Source of the DNA: Deltaproteobacteria bacterium
Lineage (GTDB): Bacteria; Desulfobacterota; Desulfobaccia; Desulfobaccales; Desulfobaccaceae
DNA length: 29,952 nucleotides
Assembly (NCBI GenBank): GCA_016874895.1
Contig: VGSX01000007.1
Location: forward strand, 1 to 29,952
Reading direction: 5' to 3'
Shown here: piece by piece, positions 23,414 to 29,952 of the stretch
Layout: the number at the start of each line of letters is the position of its first letter
How positions within the stretch are numbered: the first letter of the stretch is position 1
Program-made: the position numbers and the translations under genes
Notes under the pieces: generated by a model
The model's database searches: none
What the model saw: only the letters and a program-made list of their open reading frames with translations
Told to the model about the DNA's origin: nothing

Positions 23414-24931
23414 ATGGCCAGCGAGTTAATCATAAACGTTGCCCCTTTCGAGAGCCGGGTAGCCCTGGTGGAAAACGGCAACGTGGTGGAGCTCTACCTT
23501 GAACGGGAGGCGGATAGCTCGCTCATCGGCAATATCTATAAAGGCCGCGTCATCAAGGTATTGCCCGGCATGGGGGCCGCCTTTGTGGATATCGGCCTGG
23601 ATCGCTCGGCGTTTCTCTATGTGGCCGATGTGGTGGACCACTATGAGGATTTTTATACCGAGTGGCGTAAGGAGGACAATGGCGGCGGCCAGGTTTCCCT
23701 TACCGGTCAGACTAATTATCACCCCGCCACTCCCATCGAGGATATCCTCCAGGAAGGTCAGGAAGTTCTGGTGCAGGTGGCCAAACCGCCCCTGTGCGGC
23801 AAGGGCGCCCGCCTCACCTCCCATATCACCCTGCCCGGCCGGAATCTGGTCCTGATGCCCACGGTCAACCATGTGGGCGTCTCCCGGCGCATCCTGGATG
23901 AGGCGGAGCGCCACAGATTAAAGGAAGCCCTGGCCGCCATCAAACCCCCGGATTGCGGCCTCATCGCCCGCACTGCCAGCGAGGGCGGCAGGGTAGAAAA
24001 GCTCAAGAGCGAAATGGACTTTCTCCTGCAGATCTGGAATAATCTCCTGCGCAAAAAAGAATCCGCCCCCACCCCTTCGTTAGTGCACCGGGAACTGGAC
24101 ATCGTCTTGCGGGTGGTCCGGGATCTGTTCACCAAGGAGGTGGACCGGTTGATCGTGGACGATTTTGAAACCCACGCCAAGATTCTCACTTTCGTGGAAA
24201 CCTTTCAGCCCTTAATGAAATTTAACCTGGAGCTCTATCAGGGGTCGGAGCCTCTCTTTGAACATTACGACATCGAAATTGAGTTGCAGCGGGCCTTGGG
24301 GAAGAAAGTCTGGTTAAAATCGGGCGGTTATATTATCATCGAGCCCACCGAGGCCCTGGTGGTGATCGATGTCAATACCGGCCGCTACGTGGGGAAACAT
24401 AATCTCGAAGAAACCATTTTAAAGACGAACTTAGAGGCGGTGAAGGAAATCGCCTACCAGTTGCGCCTGCGCAACATCGGCGGCTTGATTGTCATTGACT
24501 TCATCGATATGGAAAAAGAGGCGAATCGGGAAAAGGTCACCAATGCCCTGAAAGAAGCCTTGAAAAAAGATCGGGCCAAGACCAGTATTCTTAAAATGTC
24601 CGAGTTGGGGCTGGTGGAAATGACCCGCCAGCGCTCCCGGCAGAGCCTGCACCACACCCTAACCGAACCCTGCCCCTACTGCGACCAGAAAGGTTTCATC
24701 CGCTCCCGCATATCCGTGGCCTTCGATATTTTACGGGAATTATCCGCCACCATCGGTTCCCCGGAGGCCGGTCAGATCACCGTGGAGGTGCACCCGGAAC
24801 TGGCCAACGTCCTGCTGGACCTGGGCAGCAGCACCCTGGAAAAACTGGAAGAAAAACATCAGAAAGAGATCGTTATTCTCAATAATCAGAATTTTCACTT
24901 AGAGAAGTATCAGATTATATTAAGTCTTTGA
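23414..24931 (+). CDS. rng: Ribonuclease G (RNase E/G family)
   Basis: RNase E/G enzymes cut single-stranded RNA and mature 5S/16S rRNA ends. The 505-residue protein has an S1 domain at about 35-130 with a long insert (DHYEDFYTEWRKEDNGGG region). The DNase I-like catalytic core has magnesium ligands D319 (VVIDVNTG) and D362 (IVIDFIDME), and the zinc link is C420-P-Y-C423. The spacing of these residues matches E. coli RNase E (303/346/404/407). There is no long scaffold tail, so RNase G is a better name than RNase E. I start at ATG 23414, where MASELIINVAPFESRVA begins as in the family. An upstream GTG frame (23306) only translates repeat sequence. No clear ribosome site precedes it. Confidence 0.94.
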   Translation: MASELIINVAPFESRVALVENGNVVELYLEREADSSLIGNIYKGRVIKVLPGMGAAFVDIGLDRSAFLYVADVVDHYEDFYTEWRKEDNGGGQVSLTGQTNYHPATPIEDILQEGQEVLVQVAKPPLCGKGARLTSHITLPGRNLVLMPTVNHVGVSRRILDEAERHRLKEALAAIKPPDCGLIARTASEGGRVEKLKSEMDFLLQIWNNLLRKKESAPTPSLVHRELDIVLRVVRDLFTKEVDRLIVDDFETHAKILTFVETFQPLMKFNLELYQGSEPLFEHYDIEIELQRALGKKVWLKSGGYIIIEPTEALVVIDVNTGRYVGKHNLEETILKTNLEAVKEIAYQLRLRNIGGLIVIDFIDMEKEANREKVTNALKEALKKDRAKTSILKMSELGLVEMTRQRSRQSLHHTLTEPCPYCDQKGFIRSRISVAFDILRELSATIGSPEAGQITVEVHPELANVLLDLGSSTLEKLEEKHQKEIVILNNQNFHLEKYQIILSL

Positions 24932-24940
24932 GGATTGGCC

Positions 24941-25678
24941 GTGGCTTTGAGTAACGAAATGGTGCGGGTGGGCAACTGGTTTTTCCGCTGGCGCAGTTAT
25001 CTGCCCCTGCTCTTGGCGGTTCTCTTCCTGCTGGCGTTGCAGGATTTCAGGCGGTTAACCTCGGAGCCGGCCACGGACCGGTTATGGGAATTATTCTGCC
25101 TGCTTGTTGCCTCCCTGGGTCTGATGATCCGGATCATGACGGTGGGCTACGCCCCCCGGGGAACTTCCGGCCGGAACACCACCCGGCAGGTGGCGGAGGT
25201 TTTGAACACTACCGGGATGTATTCCATCGTCCGTCATCCCCTCTACGTGGGCAACTTCATCATGTGGCTGGGCATTTCCCTGTTTTTCCACCTCTGGTGG
25301 TTCACCCTCCTCATCAGTCTGATTTTCTGGGGCTATTATGAAAAAATCATGTACGCCGAAGAGGACTTCTTAAAACAGAAATTCCCGGACCAGTTCCCGG
25401 CCTGGGCTGACCAGACGCCTCTGTTCATTCCCCGCTTCTCCCAATGGCGGGCCCCGCAATTGGGGTTTTCAGTAAAAAGTGCCTTGAAAAGAGAGTACTC
25501 ATCCTTTTTTGCCATGATCGCCATTTTTACCGGATTAAAAGTCCTCACCGGCCTGCGGGTGGATAGGACGTTCAGCCCGGATGCCATGTGGACCGCAATT
25601 TTTTCCAGCAGCCTCGGCATTTACCTGTTAATCAGATTCCTGAAGAAAAAAACCCATCTCCTGGACGACGACCGTTAA
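24941..25678 (+). CDS. Isoprenylcysteine carboxyl methyltransferase-like membrane protein
   Basis: This belongs to the ICMT/phospholipid methyltransferase superfamily of integral membrane SAM-dependent methyltransferases. The 245-residue protein has about five hydrophobic spans. The signature R98-H-P-L-Y-V-G-N105 and the downstream E140-E-D-F-L plus FPAWADQTPLFIPR segment form the usual SAM-binding C-terminal motif. A second hydrophobic pair follows at about 188-230, longer than in minimal family members. The start is GTG 24941: GAGG (24930-24933) overlaps the rng stop and is 7 bases away. TTG at 24935 is too close to that site. The gene is coupled to rng and followed by selB 50 bases later. 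The substrate is unknown; bacterial homologues methylate lipids or isoprenoid-like acceptors. Confidence 0.82.
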   Translation: MALSNEMVRVGNWFFRWRSYLPLLLAVLFLLALQDFRRLTSEPATDRLWELFCLLVASLGLMIRIMTVGYAPRGTSGRNTTRQVAEVLNTTGMYSIVRHPLYVGNFIMWLGISLFFHLWWFTLLISLIFWGYYEKIMYAEEDFLKQKFPDQFPAWADQTPLFIPRFSQWRAPQLGFSVKSALKREYSSFFAMIAIFTGLKVLTGLRVDRTFSPDAMWTAIFSSSLGIYLLIRFLKKKTHLLDDDR

Positions 25679-25728
25679 TTTTTCCCGGCGCCGGACGCGT
25701 GGGGGCGTCCGTGAGAAAGGAAGCAGCA

Positions 25729-27633
25729 TTGCAGCCCATCATACTCGGCACTGCCGGACACATCGATCATGGCAAGACTTCCCTGATCAAGGCCTTGACC
25801 GGGGTGGACACCGATCGTCTGAAAGAAGAAAAGCTCCGCGGCATCACCATCGAGTTGGGTTTTGCTTCCCTGGTCCTGCCCGATGGCCAGCGTCTCGGTA
25901 TCGTGGATGTACCCGGGCATGAACGGTTTGTCCGGCACATGCTGGCGGGGGCCACCGGCATGGACCTGGTGGCCCTGATCATTGCCGCTGATGAGGGAGT
26001 GATGCCCCAGACCCGGGAGCACCTGGAAATCTGCCAGCTTTTGAGGGTGAAACGCGGCCTGGTGGTGCTCACCAAAGTGGACCTGGTGGAGGAGGAATGG
26101 CTGGAGTTGGTGGAGGAAGACGTACGCGCTTTCTTGAGCCATACTTTTTTGGACGGAGCCCCCCTGGTGCGGTTTTCCGCCGTCACCGGGCAGGGCAAAG
26201 CGGAACTCCTGGAGACCTTGACCGAATTATGCGCCGATATTCAGCCCAAACCCAGCAGCGGCATCTTCCGACTGCCCATTGACCGGGTCTTTACCATAAA
26301 GGGCTTCGGCACCGTGGTCACCGGCACCGCCGTCTCCGGCCGGGTGCGGCTGGGAGACCTGGTGACCATTTACCCCCCCCAGTTTAAGGCCCGGGTCCGT
26401 AATATTCAGGTCCACGACGAAAATGTGGAAGAGGCCCTGGCCGGGTCCCGCACGGCCATCAATCTTCAGGGCATCGATAAATTGGACCTGGAGCGGGGCA
26501 TGATCGTGGGCACACCGGAGGCGCTGCTGGCCACCCTGCGGTTGGATGCCCGTCTGGAGGTGTTGCCCAGCGCGCCCCGCCCCCTGAAAAACCGGCGGGA
26601 AATCCGCCTCCATACCGGTACAAGTGAACAGGTGGCCACCGTGATCCTGCTGTCCCAGGAAGAACTGCCGCCCGGAGAGAGCGGCCTGGTGCAATTCCGC
26701 CTCACCGAACCCCTGGCCGTAAAACCCTTCGACCGCTTCGTGATCCGCAATGTCTCTCCGGCCCTCACCATCGGCGGCGGCTATTTCCTGCACATCAATC
26801 CTCCCAAACATCGACGACTCCAGGAGAGCGTCCTGAAAGGTCTGGAGTTTCTAGAGAAATGCCGCGAGGCGGAACGGATCACCTTTTATCTGCAGGAGGC
26901 CGGGGCCGCGGGGCGCTCCCGCCTGGAACTGGTGCAACTGCTTTCCCTCAACGACACTGAACTCGACCCCCTCTTGGCCCAGTTGCTCCAAAAAAGCCAG
27001 ATTATCTGCTACGATCCGGAAAAAAACCGCTACGCCCTAAGTGCCGCGGTGAAAGACCTGCAAGACCAGGCCACCCAATTCCTGCAGAAATATCACCACA
27101 GCCAGCCCCTCAAATTGGGGCTCTCCAAGGAGGAATTGCGCCGGCGGCTCCCGGAGGAATTGGAGGTCCGCCTGTTCAATTACCTCCTGCAAAACCTGGA
27201 ACAGCAGAAACGCCTGGTGGTGGACAAGGAACTGGTCCGGCTGGCCAGCCACCGGGTGGTATTGGGGGAAGCCCAGGAAGAATTGGCCAGGAAGCTGGAA
27301 TCCCTTTATGCCCGGGGCGGCCTGACGCCACCCACCCTCAAAGAGGCCGGAACCGCTTTAAAAACTGAAGGCAGCCGGCTGCAGGAAATTATCAAGCTGC
27401 TCACCAGTAAGGGACGCCTGGTAAAGGTAAAGGAAGACCTGTTTTTTCATCACGAGGTGATGGAGACGCTAAAAAATAAGCTGGTAGCCTATCTGAAGCT
27501 GCATAACGAGATTTCCGTCCCCCAGTTCAAAGACCTCACCCAGACCAGCCGCAAGTTTTCCATTCCCCTGATGGAATACTTCGACGCCAACCGGGTGACA
27601 GTACGCGTGGGCGAGAATCGGCGCCTGCGCTGA
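25729..27633 (+). CDS. selB: Selenocysteine-specific elongation factor SelB
   Basis: SelB is the GTPase that delivers selenocysteyl-tRNA to UGA codons marked by a SECIS hairpin. The 634-residue protein has the EF-Tu-like G domain: G1 GHIDHGKT at 10-17, RGITIELGF, G3 DVPGHE at 60-65 and TKVD at 115-118. Domains II-III follow (KGFGTVVTGTAVSGRV and on), then about 260 C-terminal residues of winged-helix repeats that bind SECIS RNA. The start is TTG 25729, giving MQPIILGTAGHID, the family's standard opening, with AAGGA 7 bases upstream. GTG 25711 is an alternative. No selA, selC or selD is visible nearby, and I found no in-frame TGA selenoprotein in the window, but SelB implies that the organism decodes selenocysteine. 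Confidence 0.95.
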   Translation: MQPIILGTAGHIDHGKTSLIKALTGVDTDRLKEEKLRGITIELGFASLVLPDGQRLGIVDVPGHERFVRHMLAGATGMDLVALIIAADEGVMPQTREHLEICQLLRVKRGLVVLTKVDLVEEEWLELVEEDVRAFLSHTFLDGAPLVRFSAVTGQGKAELLETLTELCADIQPKPSSGIFRLPIDRVFTIKGFGTVVTGTAVSGRVRLGDLVTIYPPQFKARVRNIQVHDENVEEALAGSRTAINLQGIDKLDLERGMIVGTPEALLATLRLDARLEVLPSAPRPLKNRREIRLHTGTSEQVATVILLSQEELPPGESGLVQFRLTEPLAVKPFDRFVIRNVSPALTIGGGYFLHINPPKHRRLQESVLKGLEFLEKCREAERITFYLQEAGAAGRSRLELVQLLSLNDTELDPLLAQLLQKSQIICYDPEKNRYALSAAVKDLQDQATQFLQKYHHSQPLKLGLSKEELRRRLPEELEVRLFNYLLQNLEQQKRLVVDKELVRLASHRVVLGEAQEELARKLESLYARGGLTPPTLKEAGTALKTEGSRLQEIIKLLTSKGRLVKVKEDLFFHHEVMETLKNKLVAYLKLHNEISVPQFKDLTQTSRKFSIPLMEYFDANRVTVRVGENRRLR

Positions 27634-27640
27634 TTAATAC

Positions 27641-27668
27641 GGTTTTCGGTTTGCAGTTTTCGGTTTTC
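27641..27668. repeat. Period-7 tandem repeat, GGTTTTC x4
   Basis: GGTTTTC, GGTTTGC, AGTTTTC, GGTTTTC lie between the convergent selB and M48 genes. The inverted monomer occurs before rng (23366-23400). Confidence 0.85.
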
Positions 27669-27789
27669 GGCAAAAAAGGGCAGTAAAATCGAGAGGAATT
27701 AACCCCCATGGGCTGCGGGATAAACCGGAGTGGGTATATCGCCACAGGGCGAGTTTCAGGCCCGCGTCGGGCAATCGGCCGGAAAAGCC

Positions 27790-28593
27790 TCAGGTGGCGG
27801 GGTTATAATACCGTTCTTTGATTTTCGGGAGCATCCGCCGGATTTCGTTGATCCGCCGTTCATCGGTGGGGTGGGTGGAAAGAAAAGCCGGAGGCTTGCC
27901 CTTGCCTTTTTTGCCCGCCATCATGCGTTCCCAGAAACCCACGGCCGCCTCGGGGTCATACCCGGCCTTGGCCATGAGAATAAGGCCCACCTCATCAGCT
28001 TCCAATTCCTGTTTCCGGCTGTAGGGCAGCATGACCCCCACCTGGGTCCCCAGTCCATAGGCCTGCTGGGCCGCCTGGGCGACGTAGGGACTCTGTCCCG
28101 CCAGGGCCACCCCCAGTCCCACACTGCCGAGCTGCGCCAACAGCCCCTGGCTCATGCGTTCCCCGGCATGGCGCAGGATCGCGTGGGCCACCTCATGGGA
28201 AATCACCGTGGCCATCCCGGCCTCATCCTCGGTATACTTGAGAATTCCGGTAAAAATCCCCACCTTGCCGCCGGGGAGACAGAAGGCATTGACGGTATCC
28301 TCGTCAAACAGCACAAATTCCCAGCGGAAATCAGGGCGGTTGGCGGCCTCGGCGATGCGTTGGCCCACCCGTTGCACCATCTCGCTGTTCTTAGTATCTT
28401 GGGAAGGCTTATACTGCTGCCGGATTTGGGAAAACGCCTGATAGCCCAGGGTGTTTTCCTGACCCACCGAAGTAAGCATCAGCTGCTGTCGGCCGGTGAA
28501 CGGCGCGGTGGCGCACGCCGAAAGCATCAGTGGCAGAAGCACCAGGCTCAGAACCCAGACTTGCTTGCAGAGAATTTTTTTCTTCATGTGCAT
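27790..28593 (-). CDS. M48-family metallopeptidase lipoprotein (LoiP/YcaL-like)
   Basis: This is a periplasmic zinc metallopeptidase of the M48 (HtpX/Oma1) family, likely involved in quality control of outer-membrane or envelope proteins. The 267-residue protein has a lipoprotein signal with lipobox L24-S-A-C27, then a short linker. The core contains NAFCLPGGKVGIFTGIL, zinc motif H133-E-V-A-H137, the downstream LEADEVGL glutamate ligand and a C-terminal LSTHPTDERRINEI segment, all typical. I start at ATG 28593; ATG 28587 (MKKKIL) is equally credible, and neither has a clear ribosome site. A longer frame from 28641 would place an unlikely extension before the signal peptide. It is convergent with selB and separated from tsaD by about 300 bases, so it is probably a single-gene unit. 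Confidence 0.93.
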   Translation of the reverse strand: MHMKKKILCKQVWVLSLVLLPLMLSACATAPFTGRQQLMLTSVGQENTLGYQAFSQIRQQYKPSQDTKNSEMVQRVGQRIAEAANRPDFRWEFVLFDEDTVNAFCLPGGKVGIFTGILKYTEDEAGMATVISHEVAHAILRHAGERMSQGLLAQLGSVGLGVALAGQSPYVAQAAQQAYGLGTQVGVMLPYSRKQELEADEVGLILMAKAGYDPEAAVGFWERMMAGKKGKGKPPAFLSTHPTDERRINEIRRMLPKIKERYYNPAT

Positions 28594-28673
28594 AAAGTTA
28601 ATGTGGTTCGAGCAAATTGTCAACGGGGCCGAAAAGTTCAAGGTTCACGGATTAAAGGCGATTACCTCTCCTC

Positions 28674-28802
28674 CCGATTTTCTTTTAGCGATGATGCCAG
28701 CGCCTTCTTCCCCAAGTCGCCCCTGTTCCGGTGAGCCCCAGCATTCTGCTTCTGGGCACCGGCCTCCTGGGTCTGATCGGCCTCAGGCGTAAACTCAGCT
28801 AA
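28674..28802 (+). pseudogene. Frameshifted remnant of a PEP-CTERM-type exported protein gene
   Basis: One plus-strand frame from 28695 to the TAA at 28800-28802 ends APVPVSPSILLLG, then a TGLLGLIGL stretch and RRKLS. That is the proline-rich motif, hydrophobic span and basic tail of a PEP-CTERM/VPxxP sorting signal, which exosortase systems recognise. An upstream in-frame TGA (28692-28694) closes that frame. A neighbouring frame just before it reads SRFSFSDDASAFFPKSP, which would continue into the tail after a one- or two-base shift near 28720. No start codon or body of the gene remains. It is therefore a 3' relic, not a working gene. Confidence 0.5.
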
Positions 28803-28833
28803 CATCTCTGGGGCAGCAGATCCCCCCAACATA

Positions 28834-28861
28834 CCAAACGGCGCCAAAAGGCGCCGTTTGG
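28834..28861. terminator. 12-bp perfect hairpin, possible bidirectional terminator
   Basis: CCAAACGGCGCC (28834-28845), loop AAAA, GGCGCCGTTTGG (28850-28861) form a perfect GC-rich stem 32 bases after the PEP-CTERM-type relic stop and 35 bases past the tsaD stop. No strong T-run follows on either strand. A separate ACTTATTT/AAATAAGT dyad (28870-28893) directly after the tsaD stop encodes a U-rich stretch. Confidence 0.5.
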
Positions 28862-28896
28862 TTGTCGTAACTTATTTCCAAAAAAAAATAAGTGAT

Positions 28897-29895
28897 TCAG
28901 CCCCTGGCAAAAACATCCGCCCTGAGATCCAACCTTTCTCCCGCCTGCAAAAGATGATACCCCAGCACTGCCACCATGGCGGCGTTGTCGGTACAGAGTT
29001 TTAAGGAGGGCAGAAAAAGTTCCACTTCTGCGGCGGCACACTGGATTTCCAGCTCATGCCTGAGGCGGCGGTTGGCGGCCACCCCGCCGGCCACCACCAG
29101 GCGCGGGCAATTATGAAGCTGTGTGGCTAACAGCGCCCGGCTCACCAAAGAATCCACCACTGCGGCCTGAAAACTGGCGGCAAGATCCGCCGGCCCCCGG
29201 GGCCGCCCAAGGATTTCCGGGTCTTTGCGCAACACCGCCGCCACCGCGGTCTTGAGCCCGCTATAGCTGAAGGTGAGGGGCTCCGTATCGATGCGGGGCC
29301 GGGGCAGGGCGAAGGCCTGGGAATCGCCGCCCTGGGAGAGGCGTTCGATGGCGACGCCCCCGGGATACCCTAACTGCATCAGCTTGGCCACCTTGTCGAA
29401 GGCCTCCCCGGCCGCGTCGTCCCGGCTCCGGCCCAATAGCCTGATCTCCTGGAAACTAGCTACGTGGTAGAGGTTGGTATGGCCGCCGGACACCACCAGG
29501 GCGATAAAAGGAAAGGCGGGGGGACGTTCAGTGAGAAACGGCGCTGCCAGATGAGCGTGCAGGTGGTGCACCCCCACGAGGGGAATATTCAGAGTGTAGG
29601 CCAGGGACTTGGCCACCGCAAAGCCGATCACCAGGGCGCCGATGAGCCCCGGCCCCTGGGTCACGGCGATGGCCTGGAGATCCCTTAACCCAACCTGGGC
29701 CTGGGCCAACGCGGCCCGGATCACCGGCAGGATATTCTCCTGATGCCGCCGGGCCGCCAGTTCCGGCACCACCCCCCCGTACCGGGCATGCAGGTCGAAC
29801 TGGGTGGCGACAATGTCTGACAACAGCCGCCGGCCATCGGCCACCACCGCGGCCGCGGTCTCATCGCAGGAGGTTTCGATTCCTAATATCACCAT
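28897..29895 (-). CDS. tsaD: tRNA N6-threonylcarbamoyladenosine (t6A) transferase subunit TsaD
   Basis: TsaD transfers the threonylcarbamoyl group to A37 of ANN-decoding tRNAs, in a complex with TsaB and TsaE. The 332-residue protein has the family length and the ASKHA fold. It opens ILGIETSCDETAAAVV, has TQGPGLIGAL, metal ligands H111 and H115 in HHLHAHL, VVSGGHTNL, GEAFDKVAKLM, GGVAANRRLR and a C-terminal CTDNAAMVA with the third metal aspartate. I start at ATG 29895. A longer in-frame extension would translate the TGACCCC repeat array and is rejected. Ribosome-site evidence is weak (AGGA abuts the ATG). tsaB, tsaC and tsaE are not in the window. Confidence 0.97.
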   Translation of the reverse strand: MVILGIETSCDETAAAVVADGRRLLSDIVATQFDLHARYGGVVPELAARRHQENILPVIRAALAQAQVGLRDLQAIAVTQGPGLIGALVIGFAVAKSLAYTLNIPLVGVHHLHAHLAAPFLTERPPAFPFIALVVSGGHTNLYHVASFQEIRLLGRSRDDAAGEAFDKVAKLMQLGYPGGVAIERLSQGGDSQAFALPRPRIDTEPLTFSYSGLKTAVAAVLRKDPEILGRPRGPADLAASFQAAVVDSLVSRALLATQLHNCPRLVVAGGVAANRRLRHELEIQCAAAEVELFLPSLKLCTDNAAMVAVLGYHLLQAGERLDLRADVFARG

Positions 29896-29903
29896 TCCTA
29901 ATT

Positions 29904-29946
29904 TGACCCCTAATACACTGACCCCTGACCCCTGACCCCTGACCAC
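29904..29946. repeat. Period-7 tandem repeat, TGACCCC
   Basis: One TGACCCC at 29904-29910, three tandem copies at 29919-29939 and a degenerate TGACCAC at 29940-29946 lie directly upstream of tsaD. The monomer is identical to that at 3067-3087. Confidence 0.85.
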
Positions 29947-29952
29947 TAACCA

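Larger units (their letters stand above)
28594..28896. other. Intergenic region with PEP-CTERM-type remnant and hairpin
   Basis: Between tsaD and the M48 gene. It holds a decayed sorting-signal tail on the plus strand (28674-28802), a 12-bp hairpin (28834-28861) and a second A/T-rich dyad (28870-28893). Loose 7-base units AAGTTCA AGGTTCA occur near 28636-28649. Confidence 0.6.

Noticed and set aside
27634..27789. A selC (tRNA-Sec) gene beside selB
   Set aside because: The gap contains a heptamer array and a small TCGCC/GGCGA dyad but no T-arm consensus or TCA anticodon arm. No other tRNA was seen in any gap.
27730..28734. A 334-codon plus-strand open frame
   Set aside because: It lies opposite the M48 peptidase gene, which carries a lipobox and HEVAH. 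Only its last codons, past the M48 start, may be part of the PEP-CTERM-type remnant.
29896..29946. N-terminal extension of TsaD
   Set aside because: It translates the TGACCCC repeat array. The family opening (VILGIETSCDET) starts at 29895.
970..29946. CRISPR arrays
   Set aside because: The tandem repeats have 7-base units with no spacers and no cas genes nearby.

Overview
The window is a chromosomal segment of a GC-rich Gram-negative bacterium, most likely a Desulfobacterota member (the former Deltaproteobacteria, Desulfobacca/Syntrophobacterales-like). That placement is an inference from gene content: an Mrp ATPase fused to a NifX-type domain, SelB, a CdaA/CdaR pair, a two-part radical SAM protein beside RNase G, a CHASE2 adenylate cyclase, a Tat-type signal, a lipobox, and a relic PEP-CTERM-type tail. 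No rRNA, tRNA, CRISPR array, transposase or phage gene was seen. Almost every large gene is housekeeping.

Layout. 1-5328 (minus strand): a dihydroorotate dehydrogenase-like gene, then a translation cluster rpmE - DUF1385 - prfA - prmC, followed by a DHH phosphoesterase cut by the left edge. 5592-10200 (plus): ftsH, folP, cdaA and cdaR (ybbR), i.e. membrane proteolysis, folate synthesis and c-di-AMP synthesis; the usual glmM does not follow. 10263-11271: an orphan LutA-like cysteine-rich protein whose 3' end overlaps a convergent MerR-type regulator. 11272-11882: an AT-rich intergenic island carrying a near-consensus guaB promoter. 11883-14987: guaB, a small cupin and the Mrp-NifX fusion. 14988-16313: a repeat-rich gap, an unrecognised membrane protein with its own strong promoter, and a gene remnant. 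16314-19794: a CHASE2 adenylate cyclase divergent from a Tat-exported calcineurin-like phosphoesterase that has lost its GNHD motif. 19944-27633 (plus): hisA, a radical SAM/DUF2344 protein, RNase G, an isoprenylcysteine methyltransferase-like membrane protein and selB. 27790-29895 (minus): an M48 lipoprotein peptidase and tsaD, with a PEP-CTERM-type remnant and a strong hairpin between them.

Common themes are translation (RF1 and the enzyme that methylates it, L31, TsaD for tRNA t6A, SelB for selenocysteine), RNA turnover (RNase G, DHH phosphoesterase) and nucleotide metabolism or signalling (GuaB, CdaA, adenylate cyclase).

The most unusual feature is not a gene. Most longer intergenic gaps carry short tandem arrays with a strict 7-base period. 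The monomers differ, but some recur in distant gaps and in both orientations. A second dispersed family is a two-hairpin REP/BIME-like element with one full and two partial copies. I found no convincing new multi-gene system. The best leads are the repeat families, the cyclase/phosphoesterase pair, the Mrp-NifX fusion with its cupin, and the decayed PEP-CTERM-type gene.
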